From W11650 sp041844915 (lineage in GTDB: Bacteria > Bacillota > Clostridia > Lachnospirales > Vallitaleaceae): a stretch of DNA of 18,341 nucleotides. This document shows, in pieces, positions 7,930-15,423 of the stretch. The DNA lies in assembly GCA_041844915.1 (NCBI GenBank), contig JBGZBY010000063.1:1-18341 (forward strand), in the 5' to 3' direction. The stretch's first letter is position 1; each line of letters starts with the position of its first letter. The position numbers and the translations under genes are program-made. The notes below the pieces were generated by a model. It was given only the letters and a program-made list of their open reading frames with translations. It was not told where the DNA came from and searched no databases.

Positions 7930-7948
7930 GTAATGCAAATAATACAAA
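7906..7948. promoter_or_regulatory. Perfect 12-bp inverted repeat over the promoter, likely GntR operator
   Basis: TTTGTATTATTT (7906-7917) and AAATAATACAAA (7937-7948) are exact reverse complements separated by 19 bp. Half-site centres are 31 bp apart, about three helical turns, so both face the same side of the DNA. The repeat straddles the -10 box and the expected start site, where a bound dimeric repressor would block polymerase. The nearest candidate is the YtrA-like regulator encoded by the first gene of the same transcript. Confidence 0.65.
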
Positions 7949-8011
7949 ATAGAATTTTACACAGCCCATTTTGCAAGGGAAAATTCAAGAAAGGCTCAAA
8001 GGAGTTTTAAA

Positions 8012-8267
8012 ATGAAGAAAAAAGGCGTCGAGGAGCAGTAAAGTCAAAGGAGTCAAAGAAAAGCTGTCAGGAAGTGGGAAATCAGACAAAATCGGCAAAA
8101 GCAGAAGGCGTAGCAAAATCAAGGAGCTTGAAGAACCGAAAGAACCGAAAGAACCGAAAGAACCGAAAGGCCATAAGAATCGTAAAAAATGTAAAAGCGG
8201 AGGACATAATAAAATCAAAAAAATATCAGGAGCAGGAAAAACAACAAAAGCGCTGCTCTGCGTTTGA
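8012..8267 (+). pseudogene. Possible small lysine-rich protein gene, frameshifted, in the operon leader
   Basis: ATG 8012 has a good ribosome binding site (AAAGGAG 7998-8004, 7-base spacing) but encodes only nine residues, MKKKGVEEQ, before TAA 8039-8041. Reading one base out of register from within the A6 run at 8018-8023 gives an open lysine-rich frame of about 84 residues, with KELEEPKEPKEPKEPKG in its middle, ending at TGA 8265-8267. It is either a small basic protein broken by a one-base change or a short leader peptide in a lysine-codon-rich leader. No family is recognised, and lysine-rich AT-rich sequence reads open by chance more easily than most. Confidence 0.25.
8133..8168 (+). repeat. 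Four perfect copies of a 9-bp tandem repeat
   Basis: GAACCGAAA is repeated four times without error at 8133-8141, 8142-8150, 8151-8159 and 8160-8168, in the leader of the GntR operon. A 9-bp unit keeps every reading frame (EPK in one, RKN in another). Perfect identity suggests recent slippage. Confidence 0.9.
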
Positions 8268-8342
8268 AGTGGGGGTCGGAGGGTAAGAAGAGTCAAGGCA
8301 CATCTGTAAGGGCAGGAGAAAATGTTAGAAAGGAGGGCTGGC

Positions 8343-8723
8343 ATGATATCATTGAATTTAAACAGTGATATTCCAATTTACACCCAGCTGCGCAATCAGA
8401 TCGTTGAAGCAATCGCCCGAGGCGAGGTTGCTATGGGCGAACCGCTGCCGACGGTTCGGCAGCTGGCGGAGGATTTGGGAATCAATCCGATGACGGTCAA
8501 TAAGGCCTATGGAGAATTAAAGCATCAGGGATATTTGGAAAGCAATCTGAAAAAGGGAACCATCGTCAAATCGAAAATTACTTCAAATCCCGATTTTTTA
8601 AAGCAGATAAAACCAGAGCTTCAGCTTTTAATTGCCGAGGCATTGTTGCAGGGGATTTCAAAAGAGGTTTTTATAGGAGCGATTCAGCAAATTTATAGTC
8701 AGTTTGAGGAGGGAGTGTCATGA
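8343..8723 (+). CDS. GntR-family transcriptional regulator, YtrA subfamily
   Basis: This is a 126-residue protein consisting of a winged helix-turn-helix (about residues 10-75) and a short C-terminal dimerisation helix pair, with no large ligand domain, as in YtrA-type GntR proteins. Diagnostic elements are SDIPIYTQLRNQIVEAI, LPTVRQLAEDLGINPMTVNK for the recognition region, and the wing residues GYLES-LKKGTIV. ATG 8343 is preferred to ATG 8322 because AAAGGAGG (8329-8336) lies 6 bases before it, and the protein then begins as the family usually does. Its stop overlaps the start of the next gene (ATGA, 8720-8723). YtrA-type regulators usually repress their own operon and respond to envelope stress or antibiotics. 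Autoregulation through the 7906-7948 inverted repeat is inferred. Confidence 0.9.
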   Translation: MISLNLNSDIPIYTQLRNQIVEAIARGEVAMGEPLPTVRQLAEDLGINPMTVNKAYGELKHQGYLESNLKKGTIVKSKITSNPDFLKQIKPELQLLIAEALLQGISKEVFIGAIQQIYSQFEEGVS

Positions 8724-11224
8724 TTTTATTTATCAGCTTGATATTTTGTTTTTTAATCAGTATGGGGGCTTTTCACTACAGCTATCTAATGGCAGCGCAT
8801 TCCGGTACCAAAGGACTTTATCTTTTGGTGTCGATTCCAAAGGAATTTCAAAAAGAAGAAGAGTTGGGGCAGCTTTTGAAAGAATATCAGAAAAGCTTAA
8901 AAAAGGCCGGTCTGGTCATGTTGACGGTAGGGCTTGCTCTGGCTGGCAGCCTGCTTATTCCTTCACTGACGCATTATATTCTGATTTTTATGTTGCTGTG
9001 CTATGCTTCTTTTTTGGTACCGATGTATGTTTATGCGCACCTTATGCAGCACTACCGACAAAAGCTGCTGGCGCTGAAATTGGAAAAAGGTTGGCGGCTG
9101 CCTGTCAAGGAATCGATTCGATATGCTGATTTGATGACAAGTCGGCTAAAAAATCGGCGCACACCGCGGCACGCCCTGTTTATCCTGCCGGCATTGGCAA
9201 GTCTGGCGATTTTTTTTGCTTTTCCCGACGCCAATCCGGGAAATATGTTGCTGATTTTGCTGATCAGTAACCTCATAATCCATGGACTTTTCTTTGGGGT
9301 TCACTATTTAATCAGTCATGCTCCGGCTAAAATATATACAGAGGACAGTCAGACTAATCTGGCACTGAATCAGGAATACCGCCGCTGGTGGTCAATTACT
9401 TATTTGGCGCTTTCTTTTTCGCAGACGCTGCTGCTTTTTTTGATGGCCTTTTTCTACTTGCGCTTTGCGGAATCGGGAGGTCAAATGCAGGGGTATTTCT
9501 TTGGGATGATTTTGGGGATGAGCTTGCTGCCGATTGTTATTGTCTTTCTGGCATATGTCAAAATCAGAGCGAAGGAAAAGGAACTGCTGGAGCAAGCCAA
9601 TTCTTCGATTATTTCCGGTGAAGAGGATGGTTATTATGAATTTCACGGAATTTATAGCTTTCAGTATAACAATCCCGATAATCCGGCACTGATGGTAGAA
9701 AAGCCGGTGGGGATAGGAACGACACTGAATATAGGGAATCCCAAGGGCAGAAGAATATTTGTCGTGACAAAACTTGTACTATATACTATTTTAATTGCTT
9801 GTTTTTTCATTGCTGGGTTTGAGGATTTTTTGGCACCAGTGATGCAGGTAGAAAAAAACGAGCTGCGCATTGCTCGGACTCTTTATCCGATTGAACTGAA
9901 TGCAGAATCTATAGAAAGCATTCGACTGACGGAGGAAAGCTTTCAGGACGGCTCGCTCTATAAGGTGGTAGGCAGTGCTACCAACTATTATTTGCGAGGG
10001 AATTTTTCGAGAAGAGGAGAAAAGATTCGGCTCTATTTATTTCAAGAAAGCATTCCTTATTTGGTATTTCAGCTAAAAAATACCGAGGACGAGCAATTGT
10101 ATTTTAATTATCAGGATAGTGGGCAAACATTGGCTCTTTGGCAAAGGCTAAAGGAAAATTTTCCGGCGGAACTTTTTATCAAAGGCGACAAGCCGGCAGA
10201 GGAAGCAACGGAAGAGAGCGCGACCTTGACCAAGGAAGCGGCAAATGCGGCTGTAGAGCAGCAGACCGAGGCGATAACAGATTTTTCGGAAAAAAGGAAG
10301 GCAGTGGTAGCGGCTGAAATTGACTATTCCATTCCGGCGGGAGAGGGAAGCCTGCATGCGGTGCTGAATCTGCCGGAGAAGGCAGAGGGCAAGGTTCCGG
10401 CGATTTTGTTTATCGGTGGCTCGGGTCCTTCCACCAAAGAGGGAATGGCAGATATTTATCTGGACGCGGCAACTTGCTTGCTGGATAAGGGCATTGCCTG
10501 TGTGCGCTATGACAAGCGGGGAATTGCCCGTTCGGCTTCGGTAATCGACGCAGGAAAGCACGAGGATAAGATGGTGATAGAGGACTTGGTTTCCGACGCG
10601 GCCGCCCTGCTAAAGAAAATGAAGGGAGATGAGCATTTTTCCAGGGTCTATGTGCTGGGGCATTCCGAAGGAGCCTTGGTCGGCACGCTGGCCATGCAGC
10701 AGGAAGCGGCAGACGGAATGATTTGTCTTGCCGGAGCGGGCAGAAATATTGCAGAAATCACTTTGGAGCAGATCAGTGCCAATCCCAATAATCCGGCGGA
10801 GCTGATAGAAAGCAGTCGGAAGATCTTGGCAGAGCTGGAAAACGGAAGGACGACAGACGATGTGCCGCCGCTTTTACAGGCGCTGTTTCGCCGCTCTGTT
10901 CAGCCCTATATGATCAGCTGGATAAAGTATGATCCGGCGGAGGAGCTGGCAAAGCTGGGAGAAATAAAAATCCTGATTTTGCAAGGAACGAATGACAGCC
11001 AGGTTCAGGTAGTAGATGCCGAAAGGCTGCATCAGGCGGCGCCGGAAAGCCGATTGGTAATTTTACCGCAAATGACGCATATGCTGAAAAACAGCGAGGT
11101 AGCAAAAGAGCAGCTGTATCAAGATGCTGTCGCCGCGCAAAAATATCTTAAGGTTTATCAGGATAACAGTCTGCCGATCAACGAGGAGCTAATTAGGGAG
11201 ATTGCAGAATTTACAGGGGAATAG
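8720..11224 (+). CDS. Multi-pass membrane protein fused to PH-like and alpha/beta-hydrolase domains
   Basis: This 834-residue protein combines three parts. Residues 1-370 hold about eight predicted membrane helices (near 1-22, 63-82, 85-107, 151-169, 175-196, 226-248, 257-282, 347-368) and resemble the DUF1648/DUF5808-type proteins often encoded beside YtrA regulators. Residues 375-480 look like the bacterial PH-like domain that ends such proteins. After an Ala/Glu/Thr-rich linker (about 490-530) comes a complete alpha/beta-hydrolase (533-834) with oxyanion segment GGSGP (566-570), nucleophile elbow GHSEG with S649, acid D759 and base H787. The basic loops at 108-150, 196-223 and 283-346 suggest these are cytoplasmic, which would place the hydrolase outside the cell. 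It is co-translated with the regulator (4-bp overlap) and ends at a strong terminator. An envelope esterase or peptidase role is speculative. Confidence 0.8.
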   Translation: MILFISLIFCFLISMGAFHYSYLMAAHSGTKGLYLLVSIPKEFQKEEELGQLLKEYQKSLKKAGLVMLTVGLALAGSLLIPSLTHYILIFMLLCYASFLVPMYVYAHLMQHYRQKLLALKLEKGWRLPVKESIRYADLMTSRLKNRRTPRHALFILPALASLAIFFAFPDANPGNMLLILLISNLIIHGLFFGVHYLISHAPAKIYTEDSQTNLALNQEYRRWWSITYLALSFSQTLLLFLMAFFYLRFAESGGQMQGYFFGMILGMSLLPIVIVFLAYVKIRAKEKELLEQANSSIISGEEDGYYEFHGIYSFQYNNPDNPALMVEKPVGIGTTLNIGNPKGRRIFVVTKLVLYTILIACFFIAGFEDFLAPVMQVEKNELRIARTLYPIELNAESIESIRLTEESFQDGSLYKVVGSATNYYLRGNFSRRGEKIRLYLFQESIPYLVFQLKNTEDEQLYFNYQDSGQTLALWQRLKENFPAELFIKGDKPAEEATEESATLTKEAANAAVEQQTEAITDFSEKRKAVVAAEIDYSIPAGEGSLHAVLNLPEKAEGKVPAILFIGGSGPSTKEGMADIYLDAATCLLDKGIACVRYDKRGIARSASVIDAGKHEDKMVIEDLVSDAAALLKKMKGDEHFSRVYVLGHSEGALVGTLAMQQEAADGMICLAGAGRNIAEITLEQISANPNNPAELIESSRKILAELENGRTTDDVPPLLQALFRRSVQPYMISWIKYDPAEELAKLGEIKILILQGTNDSQVQVVDAERLHQAAPESRLVILPQMTHMLKNSEVAKEQLYQDAVAAQKYLKVYQDNSLPINEELIREIAEFTGE

Positions 11225-11304
11225 CTGTTTCTATGCTTTGCGGGAGATGGAGCGGCTGTAAATTTCCGTTTTTTATAATTTCTATGTTTTGTAACTTTTT
11301 CTTT

Positions 11305-11360
11305 AAATATTAACTAACATATTAACTAAATATGTTAGTTAATGTTTTTCTTTTCTTTTT
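11305..11360 (+). terminator. Intrinsic terminator of the GntR/hydrolase operon
   Basis: ATTAACTAACATATT (11309-11323) pairs perfectly with AATATGTTAGTTAAT (11329-11343) around a 5-base loop, with further pairs below. A T-rich tract (11345-11367) follows on the plus strand. Confidence 0.85.
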
Positions 11361-11367
11361 TCTTTTT

Positions 11368-11700
11368 GGGAAATGACATAGTATAAAAAAATAATCATCG
11401 CGAAAACAATGTTGCTATTTTTATTTACTTTTATCAAGGGTTGAATAATATTTTTTATATAAATATTGTCTGATTAAACTTTTTTTGCTCTACGGACTGA
11501 TTAAAAAACCTTGTTGATACAGCAAAGTGGAAGAATATGAGGAAAAAGTTGAAAAAATTGCATTGTATTTTTTGCAGTATTTATGAGTACAGTTTTTATT
11601 TTTCAACGAATAGTTAAATTTTCCTGGTTGAAAATATCATTTTTTTGACTTCTGACTTTTGTTGTTTTTATATCGGAATTATAATTTGTTGCTATTTTTT
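11368..11700. other. Non-coding AT-rich spacer
   Basis: I see no gene, RNA or clear repeat here. It is very AT-rich and separates the hydrolase operon terminator from the PTS promoter. No catabolite-responsive element matching the usual consensus was found by eye. Confidence 0.4.
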
Positions 11701-11710
11701 TTGGATATTG

Positions 11711-11739
11711 TTGACAAAATGTTTATTTTGATTTAAAAT
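11711..11739 (+). promoter_or_regulatory. Promoter of the PTS permease gene
   Basis: A perfect TTGACA (11711-11716) is 17 bp from TAAAAT (11734-11739), with a leader of about 70 bases to ATG 11819. A small inverted repeat in the leader (TTCAAG 11755-11760, CTTGAA 11772-11777) is too short to assign a function and does not match a BglG-type antiterminator target. Confidence 0.7.
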
Positions 11740-11818
11740 GTTATTGATGTATATTTCAAGTTTCCAAAAGGCTTGAACTAGAAAATCTCAAAACAATTAA
11801 AATCAAAGGAGGTCTTTT

Positions 11819-13318
11819 ATGAAAAAACATCTACAACGACTGGGCAGATCTTTAATGCAACCAGTAGCAGTCCTTCCGGTAGCTGCCTTGCTTTTGGGTA
11901 TCGGCTATATGATTGACCCGAATGGCTGGGGCGGCGGTAGTCCGATTGCTGCTTTTCTGATTAAGTCAGGCGGTGCAGTATTAGATAATCTGGGTATTTT
12001 ATTTGCTGTTGGTGTGGCTTATGGTATGTCAAAGGATAAAAATGGCGCTGCCGCTTTGAGTGGTTTGGTTGGTTTTTTGGTTATTACTACTTTGCTTTCA
12101 CCGGGAGCCGTTTCTCAGCTTCGCGGCGGGGCGGAAGTTTTGGCTACAGAAGGCTTTGGCAAGATCAATAATGCGTTTATTGGTATTCTTTCCGGTGTTC
12201 TAGCTTCTATGGCGTATAATCGCTTTTATCAAGTTAAGCTTCCGGCATTCCTTTCTTTCTTTGCTGGTCGCCGTTTGACTCCGATTGTAACCTCTCTTTA
12301 TGCTATTGTTGCGTCGGGAATTTTATTCTTTGCATGGCCTGTTATTTTTGCCGCTTTGGTCGGTTTTGGTCAGGGCATTGTCAGCTTAGGAGCCGTTGGT
12401 GCGGGTATCTATGCTTTTTTAAATCGTCTTTTAATTCCAACGGGTCTTCACCATGCTTTAAATTCTGTATTCTGGTTTGACGTGGCGAATTTAAAGGATA
12501 TTCCTTTGTTCTTAGACGGTCAGAAAACCATAGATTTATTTGCACAAGGTGCAGATGCAGTTAAATCAGCCGGCTTGGCAGTTCGGGATATTTCCACTGT
12601 CGGTATGTATCAGGCTGGCTTTTTCCCTGTTATGATGTTTGGTCTGCCGGGGGCAGCGCTAGCAATGTATCATACGGCCAAGGACAATAAGAAAAAGGTA
12701 GCGGCTTCTTTGCTTATGGCAGGTGCTTTAGCTAGCTTTGTTACCGGTGTTACCGAACCTTTGGAATTTGCATTTATGTTCCTTGCGCCGGTTCTTTACT
12801 TAATTCATGCAGTTTTAACCGGTATTTCCGTTGCGCTGGCTTCCTTATTTGGATTTCGTGCAGGATTTGGTTTTAGCGCCGGATTATTTGATATGATTTT
12901 AAGTATGAACAATCCGTTGGCAAATCAATGGTATATGCTTATCGTAATGGGTTTGGTGTTCTTTGCGATTTATTACTTTATCTTCCGGTTCTTCATTACT
13001 AAATTTAATCTGAAAACTCCGGGCAGAGAGGACGATGAAGCAAATCCTGATGAGGGCGTTGTTTTAGGAAGTGATACGAATTTTGCGGAAATGGCTAAAA
13101 TCATTTTAGAAGGTCTTGGCGGCAAGGAAAACATTGACGATTTGGATCATTGTATTACTCGCTTGCGTGTAGAAGTAAAGCAGTACGAATTGGTTGATGA
13201 AAAGAAAATTAAACAAACTAAAATTGCCGGAATTATCAGACCGTCGCAAAAGAATGTTCAAGTTATCGTTGGACCACAGGTTCAATCTGTCTTTGATGAA
13301 ATGAAAAAATTGGTTTAG
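11819..13318 (+). CDS. nagE: PTS permease EIICB, N-acetylglucosamine type
   Basis: This 499-residue protein imports and phosphorylates a hexose or hexosamine in the membrane, using phosphate relayed from HPr and a separate EIIA. Residues 1-395 form the multi-helix EIIC domain. It begins KHLQRLGRSLMQPVAVLPVA and carries IPTGLHHALNSVFWFDV, a motif closer to GlcNAc permeases (NagE/NagP) than to glucose PtsG, which usually has IPFGLHH. GVTEPLEFAF, the conserved substrate loop, follows. After a hydrophilic linker, the EIIB domain (about 412-499) carries the phosphorylated cysteine C445 within DHCITRLRVEV. There is no EIIA domain, so EIIA must act in trans. AAAGGAGG (11805-11812) lies 6 bases before ATG. 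It is a single-gene transcription unit. GlcNAc is the most likely substrate, and glucose or glucosamine is possible. Confidence 0.85.
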   Translation: MKKHLQRLGRSLMQPVAVLPVAALLLGIGYMIDPNGWGGGSPIAAFLIKSGGAVLDNLGILFAVGVAYGMSKDKNGAAALSGLVGFLVITTLLSPGAVSQLRGGAEVLATEGFGKINNAFIGILSGVLASMAYNRFYQVKLPAFLSFFAGRRLTPIVTSLYAIVASGILFFAWPVIFAALVGFGQGIVSLGAVGAGIYAFLNRLLIPTGLHHALNSVFWFDVANLKDIPLFLDGQKTIDLFAQGADAVKSAGLAVRDISTVGMYQAGFFPVMMFGLPGAALAMYHTAKDNKKKVAASLLMAGALASFVTGVTEPLEFAFMFLAPVLYLIHAVLTGISVALASLFGFRAGFGFSAGLFDMILSMNNPLANQWYMLIVMGLVFFAIYYFIFRFFITKFNLKTPGREDDEANPDEGVVLGSDTNFAEMAKIILEGLGGKENIDDLDHCITRLRVEVKQYELVDEKKIKQTKIAGIIRPSQKNVQVIVGPQVQSVFDEMKKLV

Positions 13319-13468
13319 CTTTTTGATTAAGGCTATTTCTGGCTTTTTCAGTCACTTCCTAGTATTCGGGAAATAGTTATTAATTTTTTCATGATATTAA
13401 GTAGATTTTGCTATTTGACAATCATATTTCTCAGTACAATATTTTCATTTTATGCGGCGAAAATAAGA

Positions 13469-13520
13469 GAAAGCCCTTGTAAAGCTATGTTTACAAGGGC
13501 TTTCTTGATTTTTATATTTT
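13469..13520 (+). terminator. Intrinsic terminator downstream of the PTS gene
   Basis: GAAAGCCCTTGTAAA (13469-13483) and TTTACAAGGGCTTTC (13490-13504) pair perfectly over 15 bp with a 6-base loop, followed by a T-rich tract. It lies about 150 bases after the stop codon, so the PTS transcript has a long untranslated tail. Confidence 0.9.
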
Positions 13521-13648
13521 TTGGGGTATATTTTTTGTTTTTTTCCTATGCTTGATTTTTTTAATATTCAGAGTTTTTGTTAGTTCAATTTCAGACTTCG
13601 ATTTGACAAGGGTTAACCGGTAATTATCCGGCAGGAGGGCGGCTGCTA

Positions 13649-13735
13649 ATGTTCTTCAGCTTTTTGGCGAAGGATGCGGAAAGTCTGGTGAAGAGAAACA
13701 AGACACTTGGTTTGACAATAGGCTTGCTTTGGTGA
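13649..13735 (+). CDS. Possible 28-residue small protein
   Basis: ATG 13649 follows AGGAGGG (13633-13639) with 9-base spacing and opens a 28-residue frame beginning MFFSFLAKDAESLVKRNK and ending LTIGLLW. No family is recognised and no clear promoter precedes it. Its end overlaps the -35 box of the 6S RNA promoter. It may be a genuine small protein or chance. Confidence 0.2.
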   Translation: MFFSFLAKDAESLVKRNKTLGLTIGLLW

Positions 13736-13758
13736 AAGCTTTTGTGCTAAAATATAAT
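13729..13758 (+). promoter_or_regulatory. Promoter of the 6S RNA gene
   Basis: A perfect TATAAT (13753-13758) is preceded by TTGGTG (13729-13734) at 18 bp. The expected start near 13765 coincides with the 5' arm of the RNA's outer stem. A TTGACA at 13712-13717 is too far from this -10 box to pair with it. Confidence 0.6.
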
Positions 13759-13764
13759 AAACAG

Positions 13765-13962
13765 GAAGTTTCAACGAAATAGAGTGTATCAACAGAGCTT
13801 ATCTTATTGGGAGAGTTTTATCAGATTAGAGGAGCACATGACACGCATGCACTACAAAGGCCTGTGCGTTCTACCCGCCCAGTGGTGAATATATGCTGCT
13901 GCTTGGCCCTAGAAGTAAAGGCTTCTAGACAGTAAGGGAAGAAAAACACCAGAATTGAAACG
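13765..13962 (+). ncRNA. ssrS: 6S RNA (regulator of RNA polymerase holoenzyme)
   Basis: The roughly 200-base transcript folds as the rod with a central bubble typical of 6S RNA. The outer stem pairs GUUUCAA (13768-13774) with UUGAAAC (13955-13961), GUGU (13784-13787) with ACAC (13946-13949), and CUUAUCUUAUUG (13798-13809) with CAGUAAGGGAAG (13930-13941), with one mismatch. The 5' side of the bubble is A/G/U-rich single strand. The 3' side carries a small hairpin, CUAGAAG and CUUCUAG, near 13910-13929. The terminal arm pairs AGCACAU with AUGCUGCU and CACUAC with GUGGUG. 6S RNA binds the housekeeping sigma-factor holoenzyme by mimicking an open promoter. Its position just upstream of tcdA matches the Bacillus bsrA gene between aspS and yrvM (tcdA). 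No T-run follows, so the 3' end is probably processed, and exact ends are approximate. Confidence 0.75.
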
Positions 13963-14033
13963 CTAGAACAAGATAAAATAAAGCAGAGTAAAAAACATAC
14001 CAACAAGATTGGGGAATGAAACGGAGAAAGTAT

Positions 14034-14732
14034 ATGACCTCACAGTTTGACCGCATGGCGGCGTTAATCGGAGCGGATGCCGTACAAGCACTCCATCAGA
14101 AAAAAGTAGCGGTATTCGGCTTAGGCGGCGTCGGCTCCTTTGTAGCGGAGACCTTAGCCAGAGCCGGAATTGGCAGTCTTTTACTGGTGGATAAGGATAT
14201 CGTGGATATTACCAATTTAAACCGTCAGCTCTATGCCTTACATTCGACTTTGGGCAAACCAAAGGCGGAAGTAGCAAAGCAGCGTTGTTTGGATATTAAT
14301 CCGGAAATATACGTCGATGCTCGGCAGGAGTTTTATTTGAGCGCCGGACAGATTGATATTAGTGATTGCGATTATGTGGTTGACGCGATGGACAATGTTA
14401 CCGCCAAGCTTTTGCTGATTGAGGATGCGAAAAAAAACGGAGTTCCCATAGTGGTTTGCTTGGGAACGGGCAACAAACTGGATAATACACGATTTCAAAT
14501 TGCTGATATTGCTAATACGACCATGTGTCCGCTGGCGAAGGTGATGCGCAGGGAGTTGAAAAGTCGTGGGATTCGAGGCGTCAAGGTAGTATTTTCGACG
14601 GCGGAGCCGGTATTAAAGCGGCAGCTTCCGGCATCCATCAGTTTTGTTCCGCCTGTAGCGGGGCTGTATCTGGCGGGCGAGGTGGTACGGGATTTGCTGG
14701 GAGAAAAGGGATTAGCGAAGAAGAGGGCATGA
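14034..14732 (+). CDS. tcdA: tRNA threonylcarbamoyladenosine dehydratase TcdA
   Basis: TcdA (CsdL/YrvM) is a ThiF/MoeB/E1-like enzyme that uses ATP to cyclise the t6A modification at position 37 of ANN-decoding tRNAs into ct6A. The 232-residue protein has the family opening FDRMAALIGADAVQAL, the nucleotide-binding glycine motif GLGGVGS (residues 29-35), and DKDIVDITNLNRQL, containing the acidic and arginine residues that contact ATP. The segment TTMCPLAKVMRRELKSRGI is the TcdA-type C-terminal signature. ATG 14034 is chosen over ATG 14016 because GGAG (14023-14026) lies 7 bases before it, and the shorter form starts where the family does. It follows the 6S RNA gene, as in Bacillus, and may be co-transcribed with it. 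Confidence 0.93.
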   Translation: MTSQFDRMAALIGADAVQALHQKKVAVFGLGGVGSFVAETLARAGIGSLLLVDKDIVDITNLNRQLYALHSTLGKPKAEVAKQRCLDINPEIYVDARQEFYLSAGQIDISDCDYVVDAMDNVTAKLLLIEDAKKNGVPIVVCLGTGNKLDNTRFQIADIANTTMCPLAKVMRRELKSRGIRGVKVVFSTAEPVLKRQLPASISFVPPVAGLYLAGEVVRDLLGEKGLAKKRA

Positions 14733-14965
14733 AGGATAGCGACAATCTCAAAGCCCATGAAAGGCAGTAATGCGAAGCAGGCCGTTTGAAGGCGAGGGTT
14801 TCTCCGGGTGTGCGAGGATCCATAGGAAGGCGTAGGAGTTGTAACATTGCGGACTGACTGCTTGATTTGTCCGAATCATTGGGATAAACGAAGCGGATGA
14901 GCCGGTGCTTTAAGGGATAAGGCTAGAAATAAAAAGCAAAAAATAAAAGCAGAGAGGATAAGTCA

Positions 14966-15412
14966 ATGGAAGTAGGACAGGTAATAGATGTTAAGGATGA
15001 TCAGGTAGTGCTGCAAATGGTCAGAAACGCGGCCTGCGGCTCCTGCCATGCGTGCAGCATGGGAGCAGAGGGGCAGACGATGAGGCTGCAAGCGCTCAAT
15101 TTGTGTAATGCTCAAAAAAATGATATGGTTGAAATTCGACTGGACAGCGACAGCTTTTTATCGGCAGTTGGTATTTTATACGGAATTCCGCTGATTTTTC
15201 TGCTGCTGGGCATTATCGGAGGCGTTTTTTTGGGGGAAATGTTTCTTCCCGCGCAAAAGGAGCTCATCGCTATTGCCCTGGGCTTGGGTCTGACGGCGAT
15301 GAGCTTTCTTGTCATCAAAAGTCGGGAAAAAAGCTTTCGTAAGGAAAAATATGCGCCCAAGGCGGTTCGAGTAGTCGAGCCTACGGAACTTTTGGAACAG
15401 GCGGATAGCTAA
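14966..15412 (+). CDS. SoxR-reducing system / sigma-E RseC-family membrane protein
   Basis: This 148-residue protein has the RseC/RsxC-associated layout. A small N-terminal domain beginning MEVGQVIDVKDDQVVLQM holds a cysteine cluster, C24, C27 and C30 in ACGSCHACSMG, with an extra C47. Two membrane helices follow (about 67-90 and 97-118), then a basic cytoplasmic tail. In Clostridia such proteins are often encoded near Rnf or electron-transfer genes, but none is visible here. The cysteines suggest metal or redox sensing in the cytoplasm at the membrane. AGAGGA (14953-14958) lies 7 bases before ATG. The 233-base gap after tcdA has no promoter or terminator I could find, so co-transcription is likely. 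It converges on uxaB with only 11 bp between stops and no clear terminator. Confidence 0.8.
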   Translation: MEVGQVIDVKDDQVVLQMVRNAACGSCHACSMGAEGQTMRLQALNLCNAQKNDMVEIRLDSDSFLSAVGILYGIPLIFLLLGIIGGVFLGEMFLPAQKELIAIALGLGLTAMSFLVIKSREKSFRKEKYAPKAVRVVEPTELLEQADS

Positions 15413-15423
15413 GGCTCAGTCCT

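Noticed and set aside
8133..8168. Tandem repeat considered as a CRISPR array
   Set aside because: The 9-bp units are contiguous with no spacers.
8074..8286. 70-codon frame starting with GTG in the GntR leader
   Set aside because: The ribosome binding site spacing is only about 2 bases, and the repetitive RKN run is a by-product of the 9-bp repeat.
8704..9129. Plus-strand 141-codon frame at the start of the membrane-hydrolase gene
   Set aside because: It overlaps the well-supported 834-residue frame, has no family features and no ribosome binding site of its own.
13415..13440. TTGACA and TACAAT upstream of the PTS terminator as a small-RNA promoter
   Set aside because: The spacer is only 14 bp, too short for a normal sigma-A promoter.
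13821..14006. Minus-strand 61-codon frame in the 6S RNA region
   Set aside because: The region is explained by the folded RNA, and the frame has no ribosome binding site.
13765..14033. tcdA leader considered as a T-box or metabolite riboswitch
   Set aside because: It lacks the T-box sequence and known riboswitch cores, and the nested outer pairing fits 6S RNA better.
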